This document shows, one piece after another, positions 24,779 through 33,667 of a stretch of 35,301 nt of DNA (positions are counted from its first letter, which is position 1; every line of letters starts with the position of its first letter). The notes below the pieces were generated by a model. That model was not told the origin of the DNA. It did no database searches and saw only the letters and a list, made by a program, of their open reading frames with translations. The DNA is taken from assembly GCA_017433295.1 (NCBI GenBank), contig JAFRHL010000047.1, positions 1 through 35,301 on the forward strand, written 5' to 3'. A program made the translations under genes and the position numbers. The DNA comes from Eubacterium sp. Lineage in GTDB: Bacteria; Bacillota; Clostridia; Lachnospirales; Lachnospiraceae.

Positions 24779-25485
24779 TACCATTTCACCTGATTCTTTC
24801 CTGCTTTTCCTGTGATCAGATTCATCAGCAGCATGATCACGAAGGCAATGATCATCACAATGATCACCCAGACTCCGGCCGTCATATAATCTCCGTTCTG
24901 GATCACCATGGCAATCCTCTGGGAGATGGTTCCGGTCTTTCCCGGGATATTGCCTGCCAGCATGGAGGTTGCTCCGTATTCTCCGATGGCCCTGGCAAAT
25001 GTCAGCACTGTTCCGGAGGCGATCCCCGGCCTGGCTGCCGGAAAGACCACCTTCCGGAAAATGGTCATTTCCGACATACCAAGGGTCCTTCCGGCATAAA
25101 TCAGATTCACGTCCACCTGCTCGAAGGCCGCCCTGGCATTCCGGTACATCAGGGGAAATGAAATCACAAAGGCCGCAATCACACAGCCTGCCCAGGTCTG
25201 TACGATCTTTATATCAAAATGATCATATAAATACATGCCCAGGGGCCTGCGTTTGCTGAACAGCAGCAGGAGGAAAAAGCCCGATGCGGTGGGCGGAAGC
25301 ACCATGGGCAGGGTCAGGACAGAGTCCACCAGGGCCCGCACCCCGGTCTTCCTGCCCATGACCCAGCCTGCCGCGAGAATACCTAAGACAAAGCAGAGAG
25401 CCGTGGTCACAATGCCGGTTTTTAATGAAATATAAAGAGGACTCCAGTCCAGTGATTGTATGATCTGTATCAAAGTCTGCTGCAT
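24778..25485 (-). CDS. modB: Molybdate ABC transporter permease
   Basis: 235 residues with about five to six membrane segments. The EAA-loop that docks the ATPase is visible (GRTLGMSEMTIFRKVVFPAA), as is LPMVLPPTASGFFLLLLF, typical of ModB. It is 38 nt downstream of modA and overlaps the modC start, so ModB and ModC are probably translationally coupled. The ribosome site is weak (AGGT, 9 nt before ATG). Confidence 0.92.
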   Translation of the reverse strand: MQQTLIQIIQSLDWSPLYISLKTGIVTTALCFVLGILAAGWVMGRKTGVRALVDSVLTLPMVLPPTASGFFLLLLFSKRRPLGMYLYDHFDIKIVQTWAGCVIAAFVISFPLMYRNARAAFEQVDVNLIYAGRTLGMSEMTIFRKVVFPAARPGIASGTVLTFARAIGEYGATSMLAGNIPGKTGTISQRIAMVIQNGDYMTAGVWVIIVMIIAFVIMLLMNLITGKAGKNQVKW

Positions 25486-25523
25486 ATGGAAAATACCTGT
25501 CCGGTCAAAGACCCCTTATTATC

Positions 25524-26417
25524 TTACTCCACATTGGTATCAAAATAGTAACTGTTAAATACAGCTTTGGCCTCATCGGAAGTGATATAATCGATAAATT
25601 CCTTCGCTGCGGCCTTTTCTTCGTCATCCGCCTCTTCATTATTAATCTGGGCGATGGGGTAAATGATATTTCCTGTCAGGTCATAGCTGACGGTCTCCAG
25701 CACCTTAACCTGGTCTTCAAAGCCGTAGGTATCCGAATAGTAGGTGGTTCCCACTTCACAGGAACCCTCTACAACCGCATTTAAGACCTTGCTGACATTT
25801 CCCTGTTCGCTGATCTCCACCCCGCCTAAGGCATCGGAGACCTGGATGGTAGTAATAAGGGAAGGATCTTCGGTTTCCGGAAGGATTCCCAGGGCGATCA
25901 GAGCAACTCTGGTGTATTTTCCCACAGGGACACTGCCGTCTGCCAGAGCAATGGATTTCGCTTTGGCAAGGTCTGCAAGTCCTGTCACCTCCGTTTCACT
26001 GTCTTTTTGGGTAAGGACTATCAGCTGGTTGTTGACCACGTTGTCCCTTGTCCCTTCGACCACAAAGCCTTTGTCAGCCAGCTCATCCATCTGCTTCTGG
26101 GCAGCTGAGAAGAAGACATCACAGGCAAAACCTTCCTCAATCTGAGTCATCAGAGTTCCTGAGCTGTCAGCGTTAAAGGTTATTTTTACATCGGGATGTG
26201 TTTCATTATACTTAGCTGCCAGGTCCTCCATAACCTTGCTGAGGCTGGCTGCTATAAAAACTTTGATCTCCGTATTTCCACTGCCGGCTCTTACCTCTGT
26301 TGCGCTTTCTTCTCCGGTTTTATCCTCCGGGCCTTTCTGGTCTGCACCTGTACTTCCACAGGCGGCAAGTCCAAGGATTAGTAGTGCTGTCATGAATAAT
26401 GCTGTTAATCTTTTCAT
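25524..26417 (-). CDS. modA: Molybdate-binding lipoprotein
   Basis: 297 residues from ATG 26417, just after AGGAGGAG; an upstream TTG (26435) would place the ribosome site inside the gene. A lipobox (LGLAACGS, lipidated Cys20) anchors it outside the membrane. The mature protein has the ModA signature: FIAASLSKVMEDLAAKY, then DVFFSAAQKQMDEL. It captures molybdate (or tungstate) for ModBC. It is placed 27 nt after moeA, so import is co-transcribed with cofactor synthesis. Confidence 0.93.
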   Translation of the reverse strand: MKRLTALFMTALLILGLAACGSTGADQKGPEDKTGEESATEVRAGSGNTEIKVFIAASLSKVMEDLAAKYNETHPDVKITFNADSSGTLMTQIEEGFACDVFFSAAQKQMDELADKGFVVEGTRDNVVNNQLIVLTQKDSETEVTGLADLAKAKSIALADGSVPVGKYTRVALIALGILPETEDPSLITTIQVSDALGGVEISEQGNVSKVLNAVVEGSCEVGTTYYSDTYGFEDQVKVLETVSYDLTGNIIYPIAQINNEEADDEEKAAAKEFIDYITSDEAKAVFNSYYFDTNVE

Positions 26418-26444
26418 ATTCTCCTCCTTTCTCAAAGATAAATT

Positions 26445-27686
26445 TTACAGGATATAGGTCCATACCTCCTCTCCTGCTTTCCCGCTGCTTCCTTCCCCGA
26501 TCTCCACAAGGCAGCTGCAGTCTGCCATGGAAGACAGGGTCCCGGAAGCGTGGCTTCCCGTCAGGATCCTCACTCTCCCCTCTGTAAAGGATCCCCGCAT
26601 AAACCTCCTGATCCCTCCACGTTTTGGCGAATCATTTTCAAGGAGGCAGAGACGTTTCGGGCATAACCATGCGGAATTTCCGGTGATCTTTTCCATTACC
26701 GGACGGACAAGCAGTTCAAAATTCACTGCTACTCCATAGGGATTCCCGGTAAGGCAGATCACCGGAATTCTATCTGAACCGGAAAATGATCCGGTTTTTT
26801 TCCTTTCTATCGTAAAGGCCAGGGTGGGACTGCCGGGTTTTAAGCTGATCTTCCAGAAAAGCTTCTCAGCCCCCAGTTCTTCCATGACCCCGTGCATGAT
26901 GTCTTTTTCTCCCACGGACACACCTCCCGTGGTGATGATCAGGTCACTGGTCTTCGCCGCCTCCCTGATCCTTTCGCACATATCCCCGATACGATCGGGA
27001 CAATGACTGCTATTAATCTCTCCGAGCCCCAGGTCACCAAGCCTTCCGGCCAGGAGATAACGGTTGGAATCATAGATCTTGCCCGGTCTTATAGGCTCGC
27101 CAGGTGAGATTACTTCGTCTCCGGTGGAGATCACACTGATCCGGGGTTCCCGGTAAACGGTAACCATATCATCGCCGCTTCCCGCGGCTATGCCGATCCT
27201 ATCCCCATTCAATACAGTTCCGGCCCGCAGGAGGATATCTCCCTTCTTATAATCCTCTCCGGCATAACAGTAGTTTTTCCAGGGTTCAGATCCGCGGAAA
27301 ATGCGAACCGGATTTGCTTTCCGGGCTTCTCCGTAATCCGTATCTTCCTGCCGGATCACGGTATCGGCTCCTTCCGGTATGGGGGCTCCGGTCATCAGCC
27401 GGACGCACTGCCCCTTTTCTACTTTGCCGTGAAATACCTCCCCGGCGTATATTTTCCCGATGACTTCAAGGGTCACCGGGCACTCACGGGAAGCAGACAA
27501 GGTATCTTCTCCCCGGACTGCATATCCGTCCAGAGGGGACCTGGGGAAGGGGGGCTGGTCCATGGGAGCTGTGATGTCCTCCGCCAGAACCCTCCCGGAA
27601 GCCTCTATCAGGGGGATCCGTTCCTTATCCTGTACAGGTTCTGCTGAATCTCTCAAAATCTCAACCGCTTTTTCTAAAGTAAGCAT
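26445..27686 (-). CDS. moeA: Molybdopterin molybdenumtransferase
   Basis: 413 residues, AGGAG 8 nt before ATG. Inserts molybdate into adenylated molybdopterin. Family motifs in order: PPFPRSPLDGYAVR (about 45-58), GADTVIRQEDT, ISTGDEVISPGEPI, TTGGVSVGEKDIMHGV, KPGSPTLAF and LTGNPYGVAVNFE. Normal length for MoeA. The next gene upstream encodes the MogA activity that supplies its substrate. Confidence 0.93.
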   Translation of the reverse strand: MLTLEKAVEILRDSAEPVQDKERIPLIEASGRVLAEDITAPMDQPPFPRSPLDGYAVRGEDTLSASRECPVTLEVIGKIYAGEVFHGKVEKGQCVRLMTGAPIPEGADTVIRQEDTDYGEARKANPVRIFRGSEPWKNYCYAGEDYKKGDILLRAGTVLNGDRIGIAAGSGDDMVTVYREPRISVISTGDEVISPGEPIRPGKIYDSNRYLLAGRLGDLGLGEINSSHCPDRIGDMCERIREAAKTSDLIITTGGVSVGEKDIMHGVMEELGAEKLFWKISLKPGSPTLAFTIERKKTGSFSGSDRIPVICLTGNPYGVAVNFELLVRPVMEKITGNSAWLCPKRLCLLENDSPKRGGIRRFMRGSFTEGRVRILTGSHASGTLSSMADCSCLVEIGEGSSGKAGEEVWTYIL

Positions 27687-27768
27687 CTTAATCTCCTTTA
27701 TTTATAAACCCTCTTATTAAGCTTTATGGCGCCAGAAGCCCTGATACGGGAATTATTGTCTTTTATTG

Positions 27769-28713
27769 TCATTTTCTGGCACATTCTCCATCTCTGCCTG
27801 TAAGAATCTTTATCCCGTGCTCCAGCTGGTCGATCACAAAGCCCAGGCTCTCCTTTACTGCTTTGGGGCTGCCGGGAAGGTTGATGATCAATGTTTTATT
27901 GCGGATAACGGAGGCTTCCCTGGAAAGCATGGCCCGTCTGGTAATCTGCATGGATCCTGCCCGGATGGCCTCGGCGATACCCGGTGCATTTCTTGTGGCC
28001 ACATTGAGGGTGGCTTCCGGAGTGCAGTCGGTTTCAGAAAATCCGGTTCCCCCTGTGGTAACGATCAGGTTGACCTGCCTCTGGTCAGAAAGCCGGATCA
28101 GTTCCTTCTCTATCAAAGGCTGGCGGTCAGGAAGGAGAATCGTCTCAATCACCTCATAGCCATTTTCAGTGAGGATCTCCACAATGGCCGGTCCGCTCTT
28201 ATCCTCCCTCTCTCCCCTGAAGCCTTTATCACTGAGAGTGATCACTGCCGCGGTAAGGGGCCTGTCGGGGTCCGCACCAAGACATTCCACCATATCTCCC
28301 CGGTGGATCTCCCCTTCTTCTTTCACTACTGCAAATACGCCTTCCCTGGGCATGATACAGTCACCCATGGTCTTGTAAATGGCACAATGGGTGTGGCACT
28401 CCTTCCCGATCTGGGTCATCTCCAGCAAAACATTTCCGATACGAAACCTGGTCCCCACCGGGAGGGCCCTGAAATCAAATCCTTCAATAATCAGATTTTC
28501 CCCGAAATCCCCAAATTCAACCCGGGCTCCTTTCTCACGGAAGGCTTCGATCTTCTCCAGAGAAAGGAGGCTCACCTGCCGGTGCCAGTTACCGGCATGG
28601 GCATCTCCTTCAATACCCCAGTCTTTTTTCAGGAAAGCACTGTCGATCTCATGCTTCCTTGTCCCTTTTTTCTGGCTGATACATATTCCCTGAAGGGTTC
28701 CTTTATTATTCAT
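27769..28713 (-). CDS. MOSC domain - MogA/MoaB fusion protein
   Basis: 314 residues. Residues 1-150 are a MOSC domain, with IEGDAHAGNWHRQVSLL and the Cys-containing GKECHTHCAIYK, as in cofactor sulfur carriers/transferases. Residues about 152-314 are a MogA/MoaB molybdopterin adenylyltransferase: AVITLSDKGFRGEREDKSGP, TTGGTGFSETDCTPEAT and INLPGSPKAVKE. The fusion is known in Firmicutes molybdenum operons. It would adenylate the pterin for MoeA; the MOSC half may handle sulfuration. It lies 8 nt after moaA; an 82-nt gap to moeA contains an imperfect CCAGAA/TTCTGG inverted repeat. Confidence 0.9.
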   Translation of the reverse strand: MNNKGTLQGICISQKKGTRKHEIDSAFLKKDWGIEGDAHAGNWHRQVSLLSLEKIEAFREKGARVEFGDFGENLIIEGFDFRALPVGTRFRIGNVLLEMTQIGKECHTHCAIYKTMGDCIMPREGVFAVVKEEGEIHRGDMVECLGADPDRPLTAAVITLSDKGFRGEREDKSGPAIVEILTENGYEVIETILLPDRQPLIEKELIRLSDQRQVNLIVTTGGTGFSETDCTPEATLNVATRNAPGIAEAIRAGSMQITRRAMLSREASVIRNKTLIINLPGSPKAVKESLGFVIDQLEHGIKILTGRDGECARK

Positions 28714-28721
28714 AAGAGCTC

Positions 28722-29804
28722 TTATCCCCCTATTGCTATCATTTTATTTGTTTCTGAAATATCTTCTTTTTTCTCGAAACAGTGAGCCTCCGGTTTTTTT
28801 CTGATCACTTCTTTTAATATCTCCGCCGCTGCTTCTTCCCCCTGCTGCCGGAGAATCTCCCGGATATTCACGGAGGTTCCATAACAAAGACAGGGCTTGA
28901 GGTCTCCCGTGGCCGTCATCCTGATCCGGTTGCAGCTGCCGCAGAACTTGCCATGAATGGCGCTGATAAATCCGATACTTCCCTGATAACCCGGCAACTT
29001 ATAATAAACGGCCGGCCCGTTTCCGTGAATCTGCGGATCCTCCCGGATCTGCAGGGCTTCGTGAGGCTGCAGGGTCTCACAGGGCTGCAGGGCTTCGTGA
29101 GGCTGCGGGTCCCCTTGGGACTGCCGGGCTTCGTGAGGGTGCGGAACTTCTGAGGGTTCCGGAAAACGCCTTTTCAGCGCATCTAACAGTTCCCTGTTGG
29201 ATACCCCGGAGAAGTCCGCCCCTGCCCCAATGGGCATCATCTCAATAAACCTTACATCCAGCGGCCGGTTTTTTGCCAGTTCGACGATGTCCGTCCACTC
29301 CCGGTCATTGACTCCCCTCATAAGAACCGTATTGATCTTTACCCGGAGGCCTGAATCTATGGCAGCCTCAACCGATGCCAGTACATCATTAAGGTGATCT
29401 TTTCCGGTGATCTTCTGATAAGTTTCCCTGTTCAAGGTATCCAGGCTTATATTTACTGCGTCAAGGCCGGCTGCCTTTAGCTCCGGCAGATACTCTTTCA
29501 GCAGGACTCCGTTTGTAGTCATGGTCACCTGGCGGATCTCCGGCAGCTCCTTGACCATCTTTACCAGAGAAACCACCCCTTTTCGCACCAGGGGCTCTCC
29601 TCCGGTAATTTTAATCCGGTCGATGCCCAGCCGGGAGGCCTGCCGGCAGACCGCCGTAATCTCCTCCAGGCTCAGCAGGTCTGTCATGGGAAGAATCTCT
29701 ACGCCCTCCGGCATACAATAGCGGCAGCGCAGATTACATTTATCCGTAATGGAGATCCGCATATAATTGATCTGTCTTCCATAATTATCAAGCATGATAG
29801 TCAC
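28722..29804 (-). CDS. moaA: GTP 3',8-cyclase (molybdenum cofactor step 1)
   Basis: 360 residues. A radical-SAM enzyme that with MoaC turns GTP into c[11 protein letters not shown] gives the N-terminal CX3CX2C cluster; [18 protein letters not shown] gives the C-terminal CX2CX13C cluster; TGGEPL and RFIEMMPIG are further family motifs. Unusually, about 40 residues of 6-residue repeats (HEALQP type) are inserted before GNGPAVYY, where most MoaA proteins go straight on. GTG at 29804 has GGGGGA nearby and overlaps moaC by 17 nt; ATG 29795 is an alternative start. Confidence 0.93.
   Translation of the reverse strand: MTIMLDNYGRQINYMRISITDKCNLRCRYCMPEGVEILPMTDLLSLEEITAVCRQASRLGIDRIKITGGEPLVRKGVVSLVKMVKELPEIRQVTMTTNGVLLKEYLPELKAAGLDAVNISLDTLNRETYQKITGKDHLNDVLASVEAAIDSGLRVKINTVLMRGVNDREWTDIVELAKNRPLDVRFIEMMPIGAGADFSGVSNRELLDALKRRFPEPSEVPHPHEARQSQGDPQPHEALQPCETLQPHEALQIREDPQIHGNGPAVYYKLPGYQGSIGFISAIHGKFCGSCNRIRMTATGDLKPCLCYGTSVNIREILRQQGEEAAAEILKEVIRKKPEAHCFEKKEDISETNKMIAIGG
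29031..29138 (-). repeat. 18-bp tandem repeats inside moaA
   Basis: Six 18-bp units start at 29031, 29049, 29067, 29085, 29103 and 29121. Units at 29049 and 29085 are identical (CTGCAGGGCTTCGTGAGG on the + strand) and the others differ by several bases. They encode 6-residue units such as [12 protein letters not shown] and PQPHEA. The frame is kept, so the insertion is a Pro/Gln/His-rich loop. Confidence 0.9.
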
Positions 29805-30273
29805 CGCTCTTCCCCCCGGATTTGCTGACCAGATGGACGTCCGAGATTACCATGGCCTTATCCACCGCTTTGCACATATCATAAATGGTAAGGAGGGCAA
29901 TCTGTACCCCGGTAAGGGCTTCCATTTCCACTCCGGTCTTTCCGGTGGTTTTTGCTCTGCAGAAGGCCCTGATCCTGCCGCCCCCTTCCATCTCAAACCA
30001 TACCTCCACGCCGGTAAGATTCAGTTTATGGCAAAGGGGAATCAGTTCCTCAGTTCTTTTGGCTCCCATGATTCCTGCGATCCTGGCCACCCCCAGAACG
30101 TCTCCCTTCTTCATCTGGCCTTCCCTGACTTTATCGTAGCACTCTGGCGACATGGTGATGAAGCCGCTGGCGACAGCTTCCCGCCGGGTATCGGCTTTTT
30201 TGGAAACGTCTACCATCCAGGCGTTTCCCTTTTCATCAAAATGTGTAAACTCTTTTTTTCCTAATTCATCCAT
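29788..30273 (-). CDS. moaC: Cyclic pyranopterin monophosphate synthase
   Basis: 161 residues, the usual MoaC length. With MoaA it makes cPMP. Motifs: [33 protein letters not shown] with the family's LCHKL, and [20 protein letters not shown] (the MEAL region with KAVDKAM downstream). AAAGG lies about 8 nt before the ATG. It overlaps moaA by 17 nt. Confidence 0.95.
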   Translation of the reverse strand: MDELGKKEFTHFDEKGNAWMVDVSKKADTRREAVASGFITMSPECYDKVREGQMKKGDVLGVARIAGIMGAKRTEELIPLCHKLNLTGVEVWFEMEGGGRIRAFCRAKTTGKTGVEMEALTGVQIALLTIYDMCKAVDKAMVISDVHLVSKSGGKSGDYHA

Positions 30274-30359
30274 TAATCATTTCCTTTAAAGTAACATCAA
30301 TCTGAATCAATCCTGCCAATTCATCATACATTTACCAGTATCTATCCGTTCCTGTTCGT

Positions 30360-31400
30360 CTACCTGCCGGCACCTTTGCCAAAGCCACAGTTGGGGAAGA
30401 TACAGACCGGGCAGTTCAGGCAAAGGCCTCCCTCTCCCAGCATCGCCAGATCCCGGGCGCTTACTTTGTCTTCCGCCAGCAGCCTGGGCAGAATCAGATC
30501 AAAAATGGTCCTTTTTGCATACATGACGCAGCCTGGCAGTCCGGCAACCGGTATTGTACCTTTGCTTCCTTTAAAATAGCTGAGCAGGAACATGGCTCCC
30601 GGCAGCACCGGGGCTCCATAGGAAATGATCTCGGCACCGGTATTCTTGATGGCAAGGGGGGTCCGGTCATCCGGGTCCACGCTCATCCCTCCCGTACACA
30701 GCACCAGCTCTGCCCCCTTTTCAATCTGGTCAAAAATAGCTCCGGTAATCATTTCATGATTATCATCACAAACATCATGGGCAATGACTTTCACCTGATA
30801 GTGTGCAAGCTTTTTCTCCAGTACCGGAGTAAAGGTGTCCTGGATCCTGCCATGATATACTTCACTGCCCGTAGTTATAATGCCGGCTGTTTTCTTAGTA
30901 AAGGGCATCACAGTCAGCAGCGGTTCAGACCCGGCCGCCTCCCTTGCCCGGAGCATTTTCTCCTTTTCAATGACCAGAGGAATGATCCTGGTGCCGGCCA
31001 GTTTATCACCTTTATGTACCGGGAAATTTCCATGTCTGCTGGCGATCATCATCTCGCCCAGGCTGTTTACCGCCTGGAGTTTCTCTGAGTTGACCTTTAA
31101 CAAGCCGTCTATGTCGGAAATCAGTTCAATTTTTCCCTCAGAAACTTCTGTGGGATGCATTCCCTCCCCCTGACAGATCTGCCTTAAAATGTCTGCCGCT
31201 TCGTTCTCATGGAGCATATTTTCATTGTTCTCCCAGACATAGACATTCTCCTTGCCGACGGACAGGAGTACCGGAATATCTTCCTCCCGGATAATATGGC
31301 CCTTCTTAAACACCGGGCCCTTTTTCTCTCCCACTATGATTTGGGTAATATCATGGCACAGCACCTGTCCCACTGCGTCGGTCACCTTCATTATCTTCAT
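30360..31400 (-). CDS. MoeA/MogA-type molybdopterin-binding protein with Cys-rich tail
   Basis: 346 residues; GGAG 6 nt before ATG, which overlaps the HAD stop (ATGA). The middle and C-terminal parts carry a molybdopterin-binding (MoCF) domain: IITTGSEVYHGRIQDTF, LVLCTGGMSVDPDDRTP and PVAGLPGCVMYAKR. The N-terminal ~160 residues resemble the hinge domains of MoeA-like proteins in Clostridia, but this is not a full MoeA and a separate moeA lies downstream. The tail reads CLNCPVCIFPNC, a CX2CX2CX4C pattern that could bind a metal or Fe-S cluster. Such proteins are found in molybdenum hydroxylase gene clusters; the exact step is unknown to me. Confidence 0.85.
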   Translation of the reverse strand: MKIMKVTDAVGQVLCHDITQIIVGEKKGPVFKKGHIIREEDIPVLLSVGKENVYVWENNENMLHENEAADILRQICQGEGMHPTEVSEGKIELISDIDGLLKVNSEKLQAVNSLGEMMIASRHGNFPVHKGDKLAGTRIIPLVIEKEKMLRAREAAGSEPLLTVMPFTKKTAGIITTGSEVYHGRIQDTFTPVLEKKLAHYQVKVIAHDVCDDNHEMITGAIFDQIEKGAELVLCTGGMSVDPDDRTPLAIKNTGAEIISYGAPVLPGAMFLLSYFKGSKGTIPVAGLPGCVMYAKRTIFDLILPRLLAEDKVSARDLAMLGEGGLCLNCPVCIFPNCGFGKGAGR

Positions 31401-32113
31401 GGCAAACTCCTTTTTGGATACAGGGGAGACAGGGGACGGTTCTCTGTCTCCCCCTCCAGGAAATTCTTTAACTCATATAGGGAAGAAAAAATCCATGAAG
31501 CCTTCTCCTTCATCTCCCGGGTGGGAGGCAGCCTGTCCGGAATCATGACAGGCTGCATGCCGGCTGCGGCGGCTGCCCGGATCCCATTGTAGGAATCCTC
31601 GATCACATAGGTCTCCTTATAGTCCTCTGGTGATATCATGAGCTTACCGGCACACTGCAAAAAGATCTCCGGATCTGGTTTGCTGTGCGTCACCATATCT
31701 CCGCTGACAATGGCATCGAAATAGCCCAGAAGGTCATGTCCTTTTCCCAGCTCTTCCTCTATGGCTTCCATGGGGGATGAGGAGGCCAGTCCCGCTGGTA
31801 TCCCCTTTTCCCTTAAGAATATCAGAAGCTCCCTTGCCCCGGGTTTCAGATCAATCTGTCCGTTGCGGATAATCCCGGCAAAATATGCTCTGGATAATCG
31901 GAAGACATCCTCAAAGCGAAAACCCGGTCTGGCTCCGAACATTTCCTCCATCACCTGTTTTTCCACTTCCTCCGTGCAGCCGGTACATTTATTAACAGCC
32001 TCCCTGATCTCCTTTTCTGGCAGGCCAAGGATCCGGCCTGCATACAGGTAACCGTTCAGATACACCGTCTCGGAATCGAGGATCACACCGTCCATGTCAA
32101 ATATGATATTCAT
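31397..32113 (-). CDS. HAD-superfamily hydrolase (beta-phosphoglucomutase/phosphatase type)
   Basis: 238 residues from ATG 32113, which overlaps the glpK stop (TAATG). Motif I FDMDGVILDSE (nucleophile Asp), motif II Ser in GLASSSP, motif III Lys in SKPDPEIF and motif IV VIEDSYNGIRAA mark a subfamily IA hydrolase with an alpha-helical cap (about 15-85). Substrate not readable; coupling to glycerol kinase hints at a phosphorylated polyol or sugar. The last ~15 residues (GETENRPLSPLYP) are encoded by a REP-like hairpin, so the natural C-end was probably at NFLE. Confidence 0.85.
   Translation of the reverse strand: MNIIFDMDGVILDSETVYLNGYLYAGRILGLPEKEIREAVNKCTGCTEEVEKQVMEEMFGARPGFRFEDVFRLSRAYFAGIIRNGQIDLKPGARELLIFLREKGIPAGLASSSPMEAIEEELGKGHDLLGYFDAIVSGDMVTHSKPDPEIFLQCAGKLMISPEDYKETYVIEDSYNGIRAAAAAGMQPVMIPDRLPPTREMKEKASWIFSSLYELKNFLEGETENRPLSPLYPKRSLP
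31423..31453. repeat. REP-like hairpin, copy 1 (inside the HAD gene)
   Basis: Arms GGGGAGACAG (31423-31432) and CTGTCTCCCC (31444-31453) enclose GGGACGGTTCT. Allowing two G-T pairs the stem is 14 bp with a CGG loop. The same core occurs at 33634-33662 and 35233-35261, always in the same orientation. Confidence 0.85.
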
Positions 32114-33612
32114 TATTTCTTCAGCCAGCCGGACGCATGCTGAACAGCCCTGTTCCATCCTTCCATCAGCTTCTCACGTTCCTCTTTGGAAAGACGGGGC
32201 TCAAAGCGTTTTTCACATTTCCACTTGCCTGCAACCTCATCCATGTCCTTCCAGAATCCGGTGGCCACGCCGGCAAGATAGGCTACGCCTAAGCAGGTCG
32301 TTTCAGTAATAACCGGTCTCTCCACCGGGACACCCAGGATATCTGCCTGGAACTGGAGCAGGAAGTCATTCTGGGCTCCGCCGCCATCGGCCCGGACGGA
32401 CTGTATTTCCACTCCGGCATATTCTGCCATGGCATTAAAGGATTCTGCCACCTGATAGGCCATGGCCTCAATGGCCGCACGGCACAGATGTGCCTTCGTG
32501 GTTCCCCTGGTAATACCGATGATCGTTCCCCGGGCGTAGGGATCGCTGCCATTGGGAAGTCCCGCAAAGGCGGGCACAAAGTAAACGCCTCCGTTATCTT
32601 CCACGGAATTGGCCAGCTCTTCTGCCTCCTTCGCGTTGGTCACAACGCCTGCGCCGTCCCTGAGCCACTGGATGGCAGAGCCGGACACATTGGCGTAGCC
32701 TTCCAGAGCATAGTGCTGTTTATCGGTGATGTCATTTGCTGTCTCAATAAATAATCCTGTGGAAGCGGGGATATTTTTCGGCAGGTTCTCTCCGGCATTC
32801 AGCACGATAAAAGAGCCTGTTCCGTAAGTATTTTTGATCATGCCCGGTTTAATGCAGGCCTGGCCGATGGCTGCCGCTGTCTGGTCGCCGGCGGTGGCTG
32901 CAATGGGTACCTTGTATCCGAAGAAGACTTCCGGGTCCGTGTCCACACAGAACTTGCCCGTAAGTACCAGGTCCGGGAGAATATTTCTGGGGATACCGAA
33001 TTCCTCAAGCATTTCATCACAATAATCCAGTTTCGTGATATCTCCCATAAGGGTGCCGGCCGTATTGGTAAAGTCGCTGACATGGGCCTTGCCGCCGGAG
33101 AGTTTCCAGATCAGCCAGGTATCGATCCATCCGTAAAGGATATTGCCTTCCTCAATTCCCTTCTTTACCTCCGGAGTGTGCTCCATGATCCACTCAATCT
33201 TAGGTGCCGTGCTGTTGGTCATGGGATTACTTCCCAGTATATTATATTTTGAATCTCCGTATTTCTCAGTAAATGCGGTAACACGATCTGCAGTTCTCAT
33301 ATCCTGCCATACGATGGAACGGCAGACTGCCTTGCCTGTATTTTTGTCCCAGAGTACTGTGGTCTCTCTCTGGTTGGTGATTCCGATGGCCGCCAGGTCA
33401 TCAAAGGAAAGACCCCCGTCCTCCACACATTTTTTGATCATGGCAATGGTAACATCATAGATCTCGTTGGCATCATGCTCCACCCAGCCCGCCTCCGGAA
33501 AATACTGTGTAAACTCCGAATAAGCATTTGACAGCATGTTTGAATCATGGTCAAAGGCAATAGCCCGAATGCCTGTGGTTCCTGCATCAATACCGATAAT
33601 ATACTTTCCCAT
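32113..33612 (-). CDS. glpK: Glycerol kinase
   Basis: 499 residues, GGAGG before ATG. Phosphorylates glycerol to sn-glycerol 3-phosphate. FGGY family: phosphate loop DAGTTGIRAIAFD (usually DQGTT in GlpK), GITNQRETTVLWD, SIVWQDMRT, and the C-terminal ADGGGAQNDFLLQFQADILG that matches GlpK closely. Length is typical. It lies 55 nt after an amidohydrolase gene, with a REP-like hairpin but no promoter in the gap, and is coupled to the HAD hydrolase gene. No glycerol facilitator or GlpF/GlpP is in view. Confidence 0.93.
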   Translation of the reverse strand: MGKYIIGIDAGTTGIRAIAFDHDSNMLSNAYSEFTQYFPEAGWVEHDANEIYDVTIAMIKKCVEDGGLSFDDLAAIGITNQRETTVLWDKNTGKAVCRSIVWQDMRTADRVTAFTEKYGDSKYNILGSNPMTNSTAPKIEWIMEHTPEVKKGIEEGNILYGWIDTWLIWKLSGGKAHVSDFTNTAGTLMGDITKLDYCDEMLEEFGIPRNILPDLVLTGKFCVDTDPEVFFGYKVPIAATAGDQTAAAIGQACIKPGMIKNTYGTGSFIVLNAGENLPKNIPASTGLFIETANDITDKQHYALEGYANVSGSAIQWLRDGAGVVTNAKEAEELANSVEDNGGVYFVPAFAGLPNGSDPYARGTIIGITRGTTKAHLCRAAIEAMAYQVAESFNAMAEYAGVEIQSVRADGGGAQNDFLLQFQADILGVPVERPVITETTCLGVAYLAGVATGFWKDMDEVAGKWKCEKRFEPRLSKEEREKLMEGWNRAVQHASGWLKK

Positions 33613-33633
33613 CTTCTTCCTCCTTAATTAAAG

Positions 33634-33662
33634 AGGAGACAGGGGACGGTTCTCTGTCTCCT
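33634..33662. repeat. REP-like hairpin, copy 2
   Basis: Same 27-base core as copies 1 and 3: GGAGACAG (33635-33642) and CTGTCTCC (33654-33661) around GGGACGGTTCT. It fills the gap between the amidohydrolase stop and glpK and would form a hairpin in the transcript. Confidence 0.85.
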
Positions 33663-33667
33663 TCTCC

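Noticed and set aside
27766-28785. Long + strand open frame opposite the MOSC-MogA gene
   Set aside because: It is antisense to a clear two-domain family match and has no ribosome site or recognisable motif.
30274-30359. Moco riboswitch upstream of moaC
   Set aside because: The 86-nt gap has no strong paired structure and lies inside a likely operon.
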